A stretch of DNA of 49,082 nucleotides from Flavobacteriaceae bacterium UBA4166 (GCA_002379985.1 DFVG01000025.1:1-49082), one strand, 5' to 3'; counted from the stretch's first letter, positions 1-8,803 are shown. Notes: generated from the sequence alone by a model not told the origin. Made by a program: numbers and translations.

Positions 1-606
1 TCCCCACTGGTCGCTTCCGCCCATCTGCAACGTACACTCGTGGTGCTTGTACAAATGCATAAAATCATAGCCTTGCACCAGTTGGTAGGTGAATTCGGTA
101 AACGACATGCCTTCGGTCTCCTCTCCTTTGACACGGTTTTTTACCGAATCTTTGGCCATCATGTAATTGACGGTAATATGCTTCCCAACGTCACGAATAA
201 AGCCTAAAAAAGAAAACTCCTTCATCCAGTCATAATTATTGACCATCACGGCTTGGTTGTCTTTACCGGAAGAGAAATCTAAAAATTGTGATAATTGATG
301 GCGCACACACTCCTGATTGTGACGAAGTGTTTCTTCATCCAGCAAATTACGCTCAGAAGATTTTCCCGAAGGATCTCCAATCATTCCTGTCGCGCCGCCT
401 ACCAAGGCCACCGGGCGATGTCCGTTCCGTTGAAAAAACGCCAACAACATGATGGGGACCAAATTCCCGATGTGTAGCGAATCGGCAGTAGGATCAAAGC
501 CAACGTAGGCGCTTCGCATGGTTTCTAATAAGTGTTCTTCGGTATCGGGCATTAGGTCATGAACCATCCCTCTCCATCGTAATTCTTCAACAAAATTGGT
601 GGGCAT
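1..606 (-). CDS. tyrS: Tyrosyl-tRNA synthetase, N-terminal part (cut by window edge)
   Basis: The first 202 codons of tyrosyl-tRNA synthetase, which charges tRNA-Tyr in the cytoplasm. The class I signature appears as HIGN at residues 45-48. The tyrosine-pocket segment YQLVQGYDF is at 174-182, and the visible part ends in GGSDQWG. The KMSKS loop and the S4-like RNA-binding tail lie outside the window. The ATG at 606 is preferred because a near-perfect TATCTTTG promoter box lies 14 bases upstream and the protein begins directly with the family-typical N-terminus. It is transcribed away from the window and looks monocistronic at its 5' end. The assignment is firm. Confidence 0.97.
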   Translation of the reverse strand, partial: MPTNFVEELRWRGMVHDLMPDTEEHLLETMRSAYVGFDPTADSLHIGNLVPIMLLAFFQRNGHRPVALVGGATGMIGDPSGKSSERNLLDEETLRHNQECVRHQLSQFLDFSSGKDNQAVMVNNYDWMKEFSFLGFIRDVGKHITVNYMMAKDSVKNRVKGEETEGMSFTEFTYQLVQGYDFMHLYKHHECTLQMGGSDQWG

Positions 607-620
607 ATCGCTGTTTTTGG

Positions 621-650
621 CAAAGATACTCAGCCTAGAGCAACGGCAAA
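621..650 (-). promoter_or_regulatory. tyrS promoter (TTTG-N18-TATCTTTG)
   Basis: On the minus strand TATCTTTG (621-628) matches the Bacteroidota -7 consensus TAnnTTTG. A TTTG (647-650) lies 18 bases further upstream, inside the usual spacing. It would start transcription just ahead of the tyrS ATG. Confidence 0.75.
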
Positions 651-669
651 AATATTGTACTGAAAAGTG

Positions 670-2055
670 TTATTTCTTAATAAACTTAAAGGGTATAATA
701 CCTTCATCAGTTTCAAAATGCCCCCACCAAAGCCCTACAGAGAGCGAAGATACGTCCAAAGGAAAACTTGGGTTTTGTTGTACTATCACAATGCGCCCCG
801 TGGCATCATAAATGCGTAGGCTGGTGATGGGCTCGTTGCCACCGCTCAGCCAAAATGCATCTTGCACTGGGTTGGGGTAGAGTTGCCAGGGCGACCCTGC
901 CATCTCCGTTACCCCAAAAATGGTGGTATTTTCATACCAGGCCAAAGTATCGTCGTTTAAAGAAATAGAAAATACGTCCATATCACCATCATTGTCAATG
1001 TCGCCTCCCATAGCTGTAGTATTTCCTTCTACATCGGTAGTGATTACCTGTTTTGGTCCAAAATCACCCATCCCGTCAAGGTTTTCATACCAAGAAACTC
1101 CTTCTCCTAGAGCCTCTGAAAGTAATATATCCATATCATCATCGGCGTCTAAGTCTATGGGTTGTACCCTCCAAACTTGAGCATCAGATTCTACAATAAT
1201 TTCGCTACTAAAATTACCCATGCCATCAAGGTTTTCATACCAAGAAATATCATCTTGCGAAACACCGGCTCCCAAAATATCGATATCGTTGTCGTCATCA
1301 AAATCTACTACTTCAATAGTCCTAAGACTACCTCCCATGTCATCAATAATTGCTGGAGCGGCGAAATTCCCTAAACCATCAAGGTTTTCATACCATGTTA
1401 AAAACACGCCGCCAATGGCAGTACTTACAATATCCATATCATTATCCCCGTCAATATCTGCAATACGCACTTCCCGGCCATCGGTGCCTTGGGTACTCAC
1501 CACCTTCTTGCCGGAAAAATCGCCTTGTCCGTCCAAATTTTCAAACCAGTAGATGGTATCTTCAAAATTGGCAGCCACCACCACGTCCAGATCGTTATCC
1601 CCGTCAAGATCTCCCAGTTGTGGGGTTTGGGGACGTTCAAAATTATTATCGATCACCCTAAAGGCACTAAAATCGCCCAAACCGTCTAGATTTTCGTACC
1701 AAACCACAATTTCCATCTCTCTTGCGCAAGCAACAATATCAACATCATTATCCCCGTCAATATCCCCCACCCCTAGATACACAAAAGAATCTAACGTGCC
1801 AACCAACTCTCGGGTGTCAAACTCCCCGGTACCGGCTAGGTTTTTATACCAATAAACCTGTTCGCTATTTTGTGAATAGGCAATAACATCTACAAATGTA
1901 TCCCCATCAACATCGATCACCGCCAACTGAAAGGCACCATCCAGCGTGGCATCGATCACCTGTTGTGGGCCAAACTGCGCCCAACTTAGGGTGGTATATA
2001 CAAGGGCTATCATAAATAACCCTTGTTGTAATGCTTGTTGTACACTATTATTCAT
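670..2055 (-). CDS. Secreted FG-GAP/VCBS repeat protein with T9SS sorting domain
   Basis: A 461-residue exported protein. It begins with a signal peptide (about residues 1-26, ending LSWA before QFGPQ). Seven repeats of about 50 residues follow, each with a calcium-binding-like DxDxDxxxD loop (for example DIDGDNDVDI) and a conserved WYENLDG turn; this is an FG-GAP/VCBS beta-propeller layout. The last 80 residues form a type A T9SS sorting domain (YPNPVQDAFWL near its start, ending PFKFIKK). The ATG at 2055 is chosen over longer in-frame starts because it places the signal peptide at the N-terminus and overlaps the upstream metalloprotease stop by only 8 bases, which suggests translational coupling. 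The exact role is unknown; adhesion or a partner to the protease are both possible. Confidence 0.88.
   Translation of the reverse strand: MNNSVQQALQQGLFMIALVYTTLSWAQFGPQQVIDATLDGAFQLAVIDVDGDTFVDVIAYSQNSEQVYWYKNLAGTGEFDTRELVGTLDSFVYLGVGDIDGDNDVDIVACAREMEIVVWYENLDGLGDFSAFRVIDNNFERPQTPQLGDLDGDNDLDVVVAANFEDTIYWFENLDGQGDFSGKKVVSTQGTDGREVRIADIDGDNDMDIVSTAIGGVFLTWYENLDGLGNFAAPAIIDDMGGSLRTIEVVDFDDDNDIDILGAGVSQDDISWYENLDGMGNFSSEIIVESDAQVWRVQPIDLDADDDMDILLSEALGEGVSWYENLDGMGDFGPKQVITTDVEGNTTAMGGDIDNDGDMDVFSISLNDDTLAWYENTTIFGVTEMAGSPWQLYPNPVQDAFWLSGGNEPITSLRIYDATGRIVIVQQNPSFPLDVSSLSVGLWWGHFETDEGIIPFKFIKK
930..1860 (-). repeat. Degenerate tandem DNA repeats encoding the FG-GAP units
   Basis: A sequence close to aggttttcataccaagaa recurs on the plus strand near 1079, 1229, 1380, 1532, 1686 and 1834, about every 150 bases. 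It encodes the WYENLDG part of each repeat. The copies around 1079 and 1229 are nearly identical, which points to recent duplication or homogenisation. Confidence 0.8.
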
Positions 2056-3616
2056 TCTCTGGGGTTTGTTTGTACAACATCGTATCTTCGGTACTGCCGT
2101 CTTCAAAATTCTTTTCAATTAAATATAACCCCTGCGGTAATTGCGGTACTAATTGCGGGTCATTAATTTGCAGGGAATCTTTTGTGGTGGTAGTATAGTT
2201 GGCATTTACAACCCCATCATGAAACCGAGTGACACTCCCGTCTTTGGCATTACGATTGTCGTTATCGTAACAGCGCCGTGTTTTTTGACCTACCGTGGGA
2301 TGGTCGGGAAGGTTTAAGATGGCGATCGCCGAATGATTGGGGTGGGTAATAAGGCTGTAATCGGTTTCATCGGCAGAAATACTTAGCAGAGAATACGAGC
2401 CATACGAAAACGAAGTGTCAATCCAGGGTGAAGGTTGGGGGCAATCGCAATCGCAGTCTAGGAATGCGTAATCAAATCCCGGTTGGAACAGTGGGGGTTC
2501 GGTAGGCAACGGCCCCGCCTCGTAATATTCGCCTTTATACGGCTCATAAAGTGCTGCAATCGGTGCCTTTCTATTAGCAAATGCACTATTATTGGCAATC
2601 GTTTCTAACATTCTTATGGATTGCCCTGTACTAAATTGGTTACGACAGTCGGGGTTAGCGTATCCCATGTGATTTTGTACATCTGCTTGTTTTATATCAT
2701 AAGGAGTAGCATCATCAGGGTCACCACCTCCACAATCTTCTCCATTTCCTGTATAAGTACATGTCGTTTGATCAATATAATAAAAGGCAAAACCCGAACT
2801 TGTACTACAATCAGACGTGGGCAACCCATTTTCAAAACAATATTCGTTTTTAAAGTCGGGTAAGGCTGCGGTATCCGTAATCTTATCGCCGGCCCTATCA
2901 GCATTAAAATTTGGATCTGAAGGATCTCGGGTAACGCGTTCGCAATTGGATACACTTCTAAAACCTTGATGCGTGTGTGCTAATCCAAAATTATGGCCTA
3001 ATTCATGGATAAAGGTCTTCCCGGTAAGCCCTCCGGTAGGTACATATTGTATCGTTCTGCCGGAGGCTGCTCCGCCAAAATCATCCATTCCTGCAGGCAC
3101 TATGATATTAATAGCATCATCCTTTAAGTAATTGTTATTCGTCATATAGTTTCTAAGGTCAGGAATTTGACACCTACCAAGGATGGAATATCCGTCAGCA
3201 TCAATATTGCCCGTTGTAGGGCAGTCACCATCGTCATAATATACTTCGGGTATATTGGGCGGACTGTCTACTTGATGAAACCCACGGTACTTTAGATAAA
3301 TTTTATGTGGATTAAATTCTTGATTGATGTAAGCAATAGCTTCTAAAGCCTTATACTCAGTCAATGGATTACTACTATTGCCATTCGCATCGCGAATGCC
3401 CCAAAAAAAAACATTCACCACCTGTGGTGCTAACGTGTCTTTGACGGCAGGGTCTGCACTGTAGGAATACATTCCAGGACTATCAGGACTGTTATCGTCC
3501 GGCGTTATACATTCTTCAAAAGATTGGGAATAGATTCCATGAGAGCTCATTAAAAAGGTAAGTAAGAGAGAGAGAGGATTTTTTACCCTTCTCCCCAAAA
3601 GAGTAGTTGTTTTCAT
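2048..3616 (-). CDS. Secreted M43-type zinc metalloprotease (pappalysin/cytophagalysin-like)
   Basis: A 522-residue exported protease. A signal peptide covers about residues 1-30 (GIYS before QSFEE). The metzincin zinc site HELGHNFGLAH is at 204-214, matching HExxHxxGxxH, and a likely Met-turn NHMGY is at 315-319; together these fit peptidase family M43. Many cysteines suggest disulfides in the secreted form. The C-terminus (LPQGLYLIEKNFEDGSTE) resembles the last strands of a T9SS sorting domain, but the YPNP opening is not evident, so T9SS export is only probable. It is the first gene of a two-gene unit with the FG-GAP protein. A weak TACCTTCA box lies at 3647-3654 upstream. Confidence 0.87.
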   Translation of the reverse strand: MKTTTLLGRRVKNPLSLLLTFLMSSHGIYSQSFEECITPDDNSPDSPGMYSYSADPAVKDTLAPQVVNVFFWGIRDANGNSSNPLTEYKALEAIAYINQEFNPHKIYLKYRGFHQVDSPPNIPEVYYDDGDCPTTGNIDADGYSILGRCQIPDLRNYMTNNNYLKDDAINIIVPAGMDDFGGAASGRTIQYVPTGGLTGKTFIHELGHNFGLAHTHQGFRSVSNCERVTRDPSDPNFNADRAGDKITDTAALPDFKNEYCFENGLPTSDCSTSSGFAFYYIDQTTCTYTGNGEDCGGGDPDDATPYDIKQADVQNHMGYANPDCRNQFSTGQSIRMLETIANNSAFANRKAPIAALYEPYKGEYYEAGPLPTEPPLFQPGFDYAFLDCDCDCPQPSPWIDTSFSYGSYSLLSISADETDYSLITHPNHSAIAILNLPDHPTVGQKTRRCYDNDNRNAKDGSVTRFHDGVVNANYTTTTKDSLQINDPQLVPQLPQGLYLIEKNFEDGSTEDTMLYKQTPENE

Positions 3617-3696
3617 AATAAAAAATAATTAATAGTTAGTATTTACTGAAGGTACGTAATTTTTTTTGATTCGGTCGAAACCCCTATCTTCCCATC

Positions 3697-4716
3697 ATGA
3701 TTTTAGTCACAGGCGCCACCGGTTTAGTGGGTTCTCATTTGTTGTACCATCTGTTAACGGAAGAAACTACCGTTCTTGCGCTTTTCCGCGAGGGAAGTGA
3801 TCTGGAACAAGTACGTCAAGTATTTCAGTATTATACTTCAGAAGCAGATGCCTTTTTTGATCGTATAGAATGGCGCCAAGCTGATATTACCGATGTACCA
3901 GCGCTGGAAGCAGCGTTTCAGAATGTGACTCAGGTGTATCACTGCGCAGCCTTGATTAGTTTCGATCCGAAGGATTACAACAGACTTAAAAAAGTAAATG
4001 TGGAAGGCACCGCCAATGTGGTCAATCTTTGTTTGTCGCATCACATACAAAAGCTCTGTTACGTAAGTTCAATCGCCACTTTAGGTACCGCTGTTAAAGG
4101 TGCTGCTATTTCCGAAGAAACCCATTGGAATCCCGAAGGGGAAAACAGCGTCTACGCCATCGCTAAATACGGAGCCGAAATGGAAGTCTGGCGCGGAAGT
4201 CAGGAAGGACTTCAAGTGGTAATTGTCAATCCGGGGGTGATTATCGGGGAAGGTCATTGGGACTCTGCAAGTGCGGCCGTTATTAAAACCGGCATGCGAG
4301 GGATCCCGATCTATACGTCTGGCGGATTAGCACTTGTTGATGTTCAAGATGTAGTTCGGTGTATGATTGCACTAATGAAAAGTACTGTTTCGCAGGAACG
4401 TTTTATTCTAGTCGGCGAAAACATCTCCTACAAGAACTTATTAGAAACCATGGCCGCGATGGTCGGCAAAAAACCACCACGAAAATTTATAGCCCAATGG
4501 AAAATGCAACTCATAAGCAAGGTAGAAGGTGTGTTGAGCTTTATTTTTCGTTGGAAACGGAAATTACCTCCGGCTACGGTGCGAAGCATGTATACGCTTC
4601 ACCTTTACGATGCTTCAAAAATTCAAAGATTGTTGGGTGTTCAGTTCACTCCGATTGAGAAAAGCCTACAACGTATCGTGTCTCGATATCAGGCGTCATC
4701 AGATTCTACTGATTGA
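3697..4716 (+). CDS. NAD(P)-dependent extended SDR (epimerase/dehydratase family)
   Basis: A 339-residue cytosolic oxidoreductase of the extended short-chain dehydrogenase family. The N-terminal Rossmann motif is TGATGLVGSHLL (residues 5-16). The catalytic serine region is YVSSIATLG near residue 122, and the active-site Tyr and Lys occur in YAIAKYGAE near residue 152. Similarity is greatest to dihydroflavonol-4-reductase-like and sterol-dehydrogenase-like bacterial enzymes, whose substrates are mostly unknown. The gene stands alone on the plus strand, and its last 28 bases overlap the convergent DUF4296 gene. A TATCTTCC box ends only 4 bases before the ATG, so a very short leader is likely if it is used. 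Confidence 0.85.
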   Translation: MILVTGATGLVGSHLLYHLLTEETTVLALFREGSDLEQVRQVFQYYTSEADAFFDRIEWRQADITDVPALEAAFQNVTQVYHCAALISFDPKDYNRLKKVNVEGTANVVNLCLSHHIQKLCYVSSIATLGTAVKGAAISEETHWNPEGENSVYAIAKYGAEMEVWRGSQEGLQVVIVNPGVIIGEGHWDSASAAVIKTGMRGIPIYTSGGLALVDVQDVVRCMIALMKSTVSQERFILVGENISYKNLLETMAAMVGKKPPRKFIAQWKMQLISKVEGVLSFIFRWKRKLPPATVRSMYTLHLYDASKIQRLLGVQFTPIEKSLQRIVSRYQASSDSTD

Positions 4717-5150
4717 ATGAGACTAGGAGTTTCTTCCTCTTCCTCAACAGTATTTTGTCTTTGTGAATTTCGCTTCACGCGATTTTGAATGCTATCACGT
4801 TCAGCTTTGTAAATACTATCGGCTACCGTTTTCATATTATCTAACTCGCGCTCCACTGCTTCGGTAATCGCTATGTAGGTATCTAATTGAGAGCTGTAAT
4901 AAGCATTGCTTTTTGCAAATTGCGTACTATCTATCTGATGTTTTGCATATAGAAAGGAATCGAGCTTAATACCGTTTTGTCGCACTTCACGAATAGCGAC
5001 ACTCTGCGCGGCCGATCCTAAATAGGTGTCTACTAAAATGGCGACCATTTTTTCCTGTGGAATTAAATCTTCCGGTTTTTCGGGTCGCTCTACATCTTGA
5101 CAACCAAAAAAAAGCAGGATTCCGAAGAAACTTGTTATGATTTGTCTCAT
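4689..5150 (-). CDS. DUF4296 family lipoprotein
   Basis: A 153-residue protein with an N-terminal hydrophobic segment ending in a lipobox-like LLFFGC at Cys17, so probably an exported lipoprotein. The segment EDLIPQEKMVAILVDTYL is characteristic of the DUF4296 family found in Bacteroidota. The middle (about residues 40-115) is helical and the tail is charged and disordered (QRQNTVEEEEE). Its ATG overlaps the dihydroorotase stop by 4 bases (ATGA), so it is the last gene of that operon. The function of the family is not known; an association with dihydroorotase and the GT2 enzyme is only suggested by position. Confidence 0.82.
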   Translation of the reverse strand: MRQIITSFFGILLFFGCQDVERPEKPEDLIPQEKMVAILVDTYLGSAAQSVAIREVRQNGIKLDSFLYAKHQIDSTQFAKSNAYYSSQLDTYIAITEAVERELDNMKTVADSIYKAERDSIQNRVKRNSQRQNTVEEEEETPSLIQSVESDDA

Positions 5151-6487
5151 CTATTGAAGGTTAAACGTTCTCCGCGACATTCGTTGGGGAATTTATGATT
5201 GGCATAGGCCAACACCCCATTAACCCAAGTGTGGGTTACTCTTGATTTAAATACCATTCCTTCAAAAGGAGACCATTTACACTTGTACAAGGTATTTTCG
5301 CGAGTGACATTCCAAGGGGCATTTGGGTCGATAAGGACCAAGTCGGCTTTGTACCCTCTACGGATGTACCCGCGATCTTTCACTTGGAACAAAATAGCAG
5401 GGTTGTGTGCCGTTTTCTGAACGATCGTTTCTACAGGGATCTTTCCTTGCAAATACATCTCAAACAATGCTACTAAGGCATGTTGTACTAACGGTCCTCC
5501 GGAGGGAGCTTTGGTGTAGACGTTTTCTTTTTCTTCTAAGGTATGCGGAGCATGATCGGTGGCGATCACGTCGATTCTGTCGTCTAATAACGCTTTCAGC
5601 AAGCCTTTTCTGTCCTTCGCTGTTTTTACGGCAGGATTCCATTTTATTTTGCTTCCTTTGGTGGCATACTCTTCATCGGAGAACCAAAGATGGTGAATAC
5701 ATACTTCGGAAGTTATCTTCTTTTCAGAAAGCGGTAGCTTATTACTGAATAAATGCGTTTCCTTTTCTGTTGAAAGATGAAAAACATGCAGGCGTGCTCC
5801 GGTCTTCTTCGCAAGTTCAATCGCTCTTGACGAAGAAATATAACAAGCCTCTTCACTGCGAATGATAGGGTGACATTCCATAGGAATATCGTCGCCGTAT
5901 TGGTCAATATGTTTTTGAAGATTTGTTTTGATGGTGGCCTCGTCCTCACAGTGGGCCGAGATTACCATGTTTGTGCTTTTGAAGATCTTTTCCAGTACTT
6001 CCGGATCATCTACCAACATATTTCCGGTAGAAGAACCCAGAAATAGCTTTAACCCGGCTACCTGCTTGGTATCAACCTTTAAAATTTCTTCGAGATTATC
6101 GTTGGTGCCTCCAAACATAAACGAGTAATTAGCCCAGGAGGTTTCCGAAGCAATGTTGAATTTATCTTCAAGGAGTTCAACCGTGGTGGCTTGTGGCACC
6201 GTGTTGGGCATTTCGATAAAGGAGGTAATTCCACCGGCGACAGCTGCTTTACTTTCCGTAGCAATCGTTGCTTTATGCGTTAACCCGGGCTCTCTAAAAT
6301 GAACCTGATCATCAATCATCCCGGGAATTAAATAGCACCCATCGGCATCTATTACCTCAGTATCAGAAGATTTAACGCTTATGGTAGGGCCTACTTCGGC
6401 AATGCGGTCTTTTTCGATCAAACAGTCTCCTTCAAGGATTTTTCCTTCGTTTACAATCTTCGCATTTTTTATTAAATAACTCTTCAT
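5147..6487 (-). CDS. pyrC: Dihydroorotase
   Basis: A 446-residue amidohydrolase that closes carbamoyl-aspartate to dihydroorotate in pyrimidine synthesis. The family signature appears as DDQVHFREPG (residues 59-68), in which the usual first His of HxH is Gln61 while His63 is kept. Downstream, the AGLKLFLGSS lysine, the ISAHCEDE and HLSTEKE histidines and the ATDHAPH aspartate are all present, so the rest of the metal site looks intact. From memory the DQVHFR variant is usual in Bacteroidota dihydroorotases rather than a local defect. It abuts the GT2 gene without a gap and overlaps the DUF4296 gene, giving a tight three-gene operon. Confidence 0.93.
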   Translation of the reverse strand: MKSYLIKNAKIVNEGKILEGDCLIEKDRIAEVGPTISVKSSDTEVIDADGCYLIPGMIDDQVHFREPGLTHKATIATESKAAVAGGITSFIEMPNTVPQATTVELLEDKFNIASETSWANYSFMFGGTNDNLEEILKVDTKQVAGLKLFLGSSTGNMLVDDPEVLEKIFKSTNMVISAHCEDEATIKTNLQKHIDQYGDDIPMECHPIIRSEEACYISSSRAIELAKKTGARLHVFHLSTEKETHLFSNKLPLSEKKITSEVCIHHLWFSDEEYATKGSKIKWNPAVKTAKDRKGLLKALLDDRIDVIATDHAPHTLEEKENVYTKAPSGGPLVQHALVALFEMYLQGKIPVETIVQKTAHNPAILFQVKDRGYIRRGYKADLVLIDPNAPWNVTRENTLYKCKWSPFEGMVFKSRVTHTWVNGVLAYANHKFPNECRGERLTFNR

Positions 6488-7228
6488 TTAGATTTCATTA
6501 AAATTGTTGCTTCCAAACATGCTTTTCAATTTCATTTTTATCACACCAAAGATCGCTTCGGAAATAATCCCTCCACTCATTTTAGATTCCCCACGAGTTC
6601 GATCCGTAAAAATCACAGGAACTTCCACGATCTTAAATTTGGCGAGATAGGTCTTAAATTTCATTTCTATCTGAAACGCGTAACCCACAAACTGTATTTT
6701 ATTCAAATTAATTCGTTCTAACACTTTTCTTTGATAACAAACAAAGCCGGCAGTGGTATCATAAATATCCATACGCGTTACCCAGCGTACATACTTGGAT
6801 GCCAGCCACGACAAAAGTACGCGGCTCATGGGCCAATTTACCACATTAACCCCAGTCACATAGCGCGACCCGATGGCCATATGGGCACCATCTCGTTTAC
6901 AAGCATTATACAAACGAATCAGATCATTAGGGTTATGAGAAAAATCAGCATCCATTTCAAAAATATACTCATAGGGTCGTGCCAATGCCCATTGAAACCC
7001 GGCGATATAGGCTGTTCCCAAACCTCCCTTTTCTGTACGTTCTAAAAGATGAAGGGCTTCCGGGAACTCTTTCATCAAGGTTCGCACTGCTGTGGCTGTT
7101 CCGTCAGGAGACCCATCATCTACAACGAGCACATGGAATGGACGTTGAAGCGAGAAAACATTACGCAACAAGCGTTCTATATTCTCAATTTCATTGTAGG
7201 TGGGTATTACCACGAGGGCTCGGGACAT
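6488..7228 (-). CDS. GT2 glycosyltransferase, polyprenol-phosphate mannosyltransferase (Dpm1-like)
   Basis: A 246-residue family 2 glycosyltransferase. It starts with VVIPTYNEIENI (residues 6-17), then VVDDGSPDGT, and the metal/nucleotide motif EMDADFSHNP near residue 92, the pattern of dolichyl/polyprenyl-phosphate mannose synthases. These enzymes transfer a sugar from GDP- or UDP-sugar to a lipid carrier at the inner face of the membrane. There is no C-terminal membrane domain, so this is the soluble type. It is the first gene of the operon with dihydroorotase and DUF4296; a TACATTTG promoter box is 20 bases upstream. The donor sugar cannot be told from the sequence. Confidence 0.9.
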   Translation of the reverse strand: MSRALVVIPTYNEIENIERLLRNVFSLQRPFHVLVVDDGSPDGTATAVRTLMKEFPEALHLLERTEKGGLGTAYIAGFQWALARPYEYIFEMDADFSHNPNDLIRLYNACKRDGAHMAIGSRYVTGVNVVNWPMSRVLLSWLASKYVRWVTRMDIYDTTAGFVCYQRKVLERINLNKIQFVGYAFQIEMKFKTYLAKFKIVEVPVIFTDRTRGESKMSGGIISEAIFGVIKMKLKSMFGSNNFNEI

Positions 7229-7247
7229 ACGATACCATAATTTTCAA

Positions 7248-7255
7248 CAAATGTA
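7248..7255 (-). promoter_or_regulatory. Promoter -7 box for the GT2-pyrC-DUF4296 operon
   Basis: TACATTTG on the minus strand matches TAnnTTTG exactly, 19 bases before the ATG. No good TTG was seen at the -33 position. Confidence 0.6.
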
Positions 7256-7314
7256 CCCATTTTTTAAGGAACGTTTTGTGAAGAAATTGGTAAGAGCAGC
7301 ACTTTTTTTCATCG

Positions 7315-7322
7315 TATCTTTG
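7315..7322 (+). promoter_or_regulatory. Promoter -7 box for DUF4271-hemD
   Basis: TATCTTTG matches the consensus and lies 25 bases before the DUF4271 ATG. The nearest upstream TTG (7287-7289) is 25 bases away, slightly further than usual. It is divergent from the GT2 promoter. Confidence 0.6.
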
Positions 7323-7347
7323 GGCTGCTTTTGTCTATCTTTATGAC

Positions 7348-8007
7348 ATGGAACACCAGTTGCGTACATGGGAGTCTTTTGATTATATTACCTGGATCTT
7401 CTTAGTAATCTTAATACTGTTAGCGGTGGTGAAATATCGATATCCCAGACGCTTTCAGGAATTTATGCTGTTGCCCATCACCAACAAGTATTTTTTGATC
7501 CAAGGAAAAAATGATGCGATCTTGCATCCTTTCAATCTTTTGCTCTTCGGAATGCAAATCCTTTCGGTCTCTCTGTTTATTTTTTTTGCGATCAGAATTT
7601 TTCAGCCGGAAACTACCGTGGAAGGCCCTTTACTATTACTTCAAATTGCCACTTTATATGCTGTGTTCATTGCGGCAAAATATTGTATCGAAAAGATCGT
7701 AGGGATTATTTTTTCAATTGAAAAGCAAGTAAACGAATATCTCTATCAAAAACTCAGCTACCGAAATATGGTCGCTTTATTGTTGTTAATCGTAAATGTC
7801 TTGTTTGTATATCTCTTCGTTCCTTCCCGCGGCGCCCTCATCATCATCGGGGGTATCATACTACTCATAAATTGTATCAGCTTGTTTTCCAGCTATAAGA
7901 ATAAGAGAAATTTCATTTTTAAAAATTTCTTCTATTTTATTTTGTATCTTTGCGCACTCGAAATTTCACCCTACGTGATCCTCTATCATGTCGCGGTGTA
8001 CCTGTAG
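7348..8007 (+). CDS. DUF4271 integral membrane protein
   Basis: A 219-residue inner-membrane protein with about five or six hydrophobic helices (around residues 12-27, 58-80, 86-104, 132-152, 156-174 and 195-216). It matches in length and position the DUF4271 family, which in Flavobacteriia lies directly before uroporphyrinogen-III synthase, as here (24-base gap). No catalytic motif was seen and the function is unknown; a link to haem synthesis rests on gene order only. Confidence 0.8.
   Translation: MEHQLRTWESFDYITWIFLVILILLAVVKYRYPRRFQEFMLLPITNKYFLIQGKNDAILHPFNLLLFGMQILSVSLFIFFAIRIFQPETTVEGPLLLLQIATLYAVFIAAKYCIEKIVGIIFSIEKQVNEYLYQKLSYRNMVALLLLIVNVLFVYLFVPSRGALIIIGGIILLINCISLFSSYKNKRNFIFKNFFYFILYLCALEISPYVILYHVAVYL
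7945..7952 (+). promoter_or_regulatory. Possible internal promoter ahead of hemD
   Basis: A perfect TATCTTTG box lies inside the end of the DUF4271 gene, 80 bases before the hemD ATG. It could give separate transcription of hemD. It may also be chance in AT-rich coding sequence. Confidence 0.4.
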
Positions 8008-8031
8008 AGAAAACAAACAAAACTGCTGTAT

Positions 8032-8778
8032 ATGAAAGTGAAGACTATTTTGGTGTCACAACCTGAACCTAAGATTGAAAATTCTCCTTATTTTGATCTA
8101 ATCGAACGGCAGAAAGTGAAAATTGATTTTCGCCCGTTTATCCATGTGGAAGGGGTTTCGGGAAAGGACGTGAGAACCCAAAAAGTTGATCTATCCCAAT
8201 ACACGGCGATTATCTTGACGAGTAGAAATGCAGTCGATCATTTCTTCCGCATCGCCGAAGAAATGCGCTTCAAGGTTCCAGATACCATGAAGTATTTTTG
8301 CCAAAGTGAAGCGGTCGCTTATTATCTTCAGAAATATGTAGTCTACCGAAAGCGAAAGATCTACGTAGGAAAACGAACCTTTCAAGAACTAACCCCCCTT
8401 ATCAAGAAATATAAGAATGAGAAGTTCTTATTGCCTTCTTCTGATAAGCTAAAACCTGTGGTTCCTGAAATCTTGGACGAGTTAAAAGTTACCTGGAAGC
8501 AAGCGACTTTCTACAAAACCGTGGTAAGTGACCTTTCTGACCTACGAAATGTGTATTATGACATTCTAGTGTTCTTCAGTCCTAGCGGAATTCAATCACT
8601 TTTGACCAATTTTCCTGATTTTGAACAGAATGACACGCGTATTGCTGTCTTCGGAAACACCACCATTAAAGCTGCTACGGACAACGGACTTCGAGTAGAC
8701 ATTAAAGCACCGACCCCGGAAACACCGTCGATGACCATGGCGCTTGAAAAATATATTAAAGAAGTGAACAAAAAATAA
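8032..8778 (+). CDS. hemD: Uroporphyrinogen-III synthase
   Basis: A 248-residue cytosolic enzyme that cyclises hydroxymethylbilane to uroporphyrinogen III in haem and sirohaem synthesis. The family diverges strongly in sequence, but the two-lobed pattern is recognisable: ILVSQPEP at the start, AIILTSRNAVDHFF near residue 60, and VFFSPSGIQSLL near residue 182 with TRIAVFGNTTIKAA after it. These are the usual conserved points. It follows the DUF4271 gene and is closed by a strong terminator shared with pckA. Confidence 0.88.
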   Translation: MKVKTILVSQPEPKIENSPYFDLIERQKVKIDFRPFIHVEGVSGKDVRTQKVDLSQYTAIILTSRNAVDHFFRIAEEMRFKVPDTMKYFCQSEAVAYYLQKYVVYRKRKIYVGKRTFQELTPLIKKYKNEKFLLPSSDKLKPVVPEILDELKVTWKQATFYKTVVSDLSDLRNVYYDILVFFSPSGIQSLLTNFPDFEQNDTRIAVFGNTTIKAATDNGLRVDIKAPTPETPSMTMALEKYIKEVNKK

Positions 8779-8803
8779 GGGATCTTCTTTCAACCCAAAA
8801 AAT

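Noticed and set aside
1000..1860. Repeated sequence taken at first for a CRISPR-like array
   Set aside because: The repeats are 150 bases apart, in frame and encode the FG-GAP units of a secreted protein.
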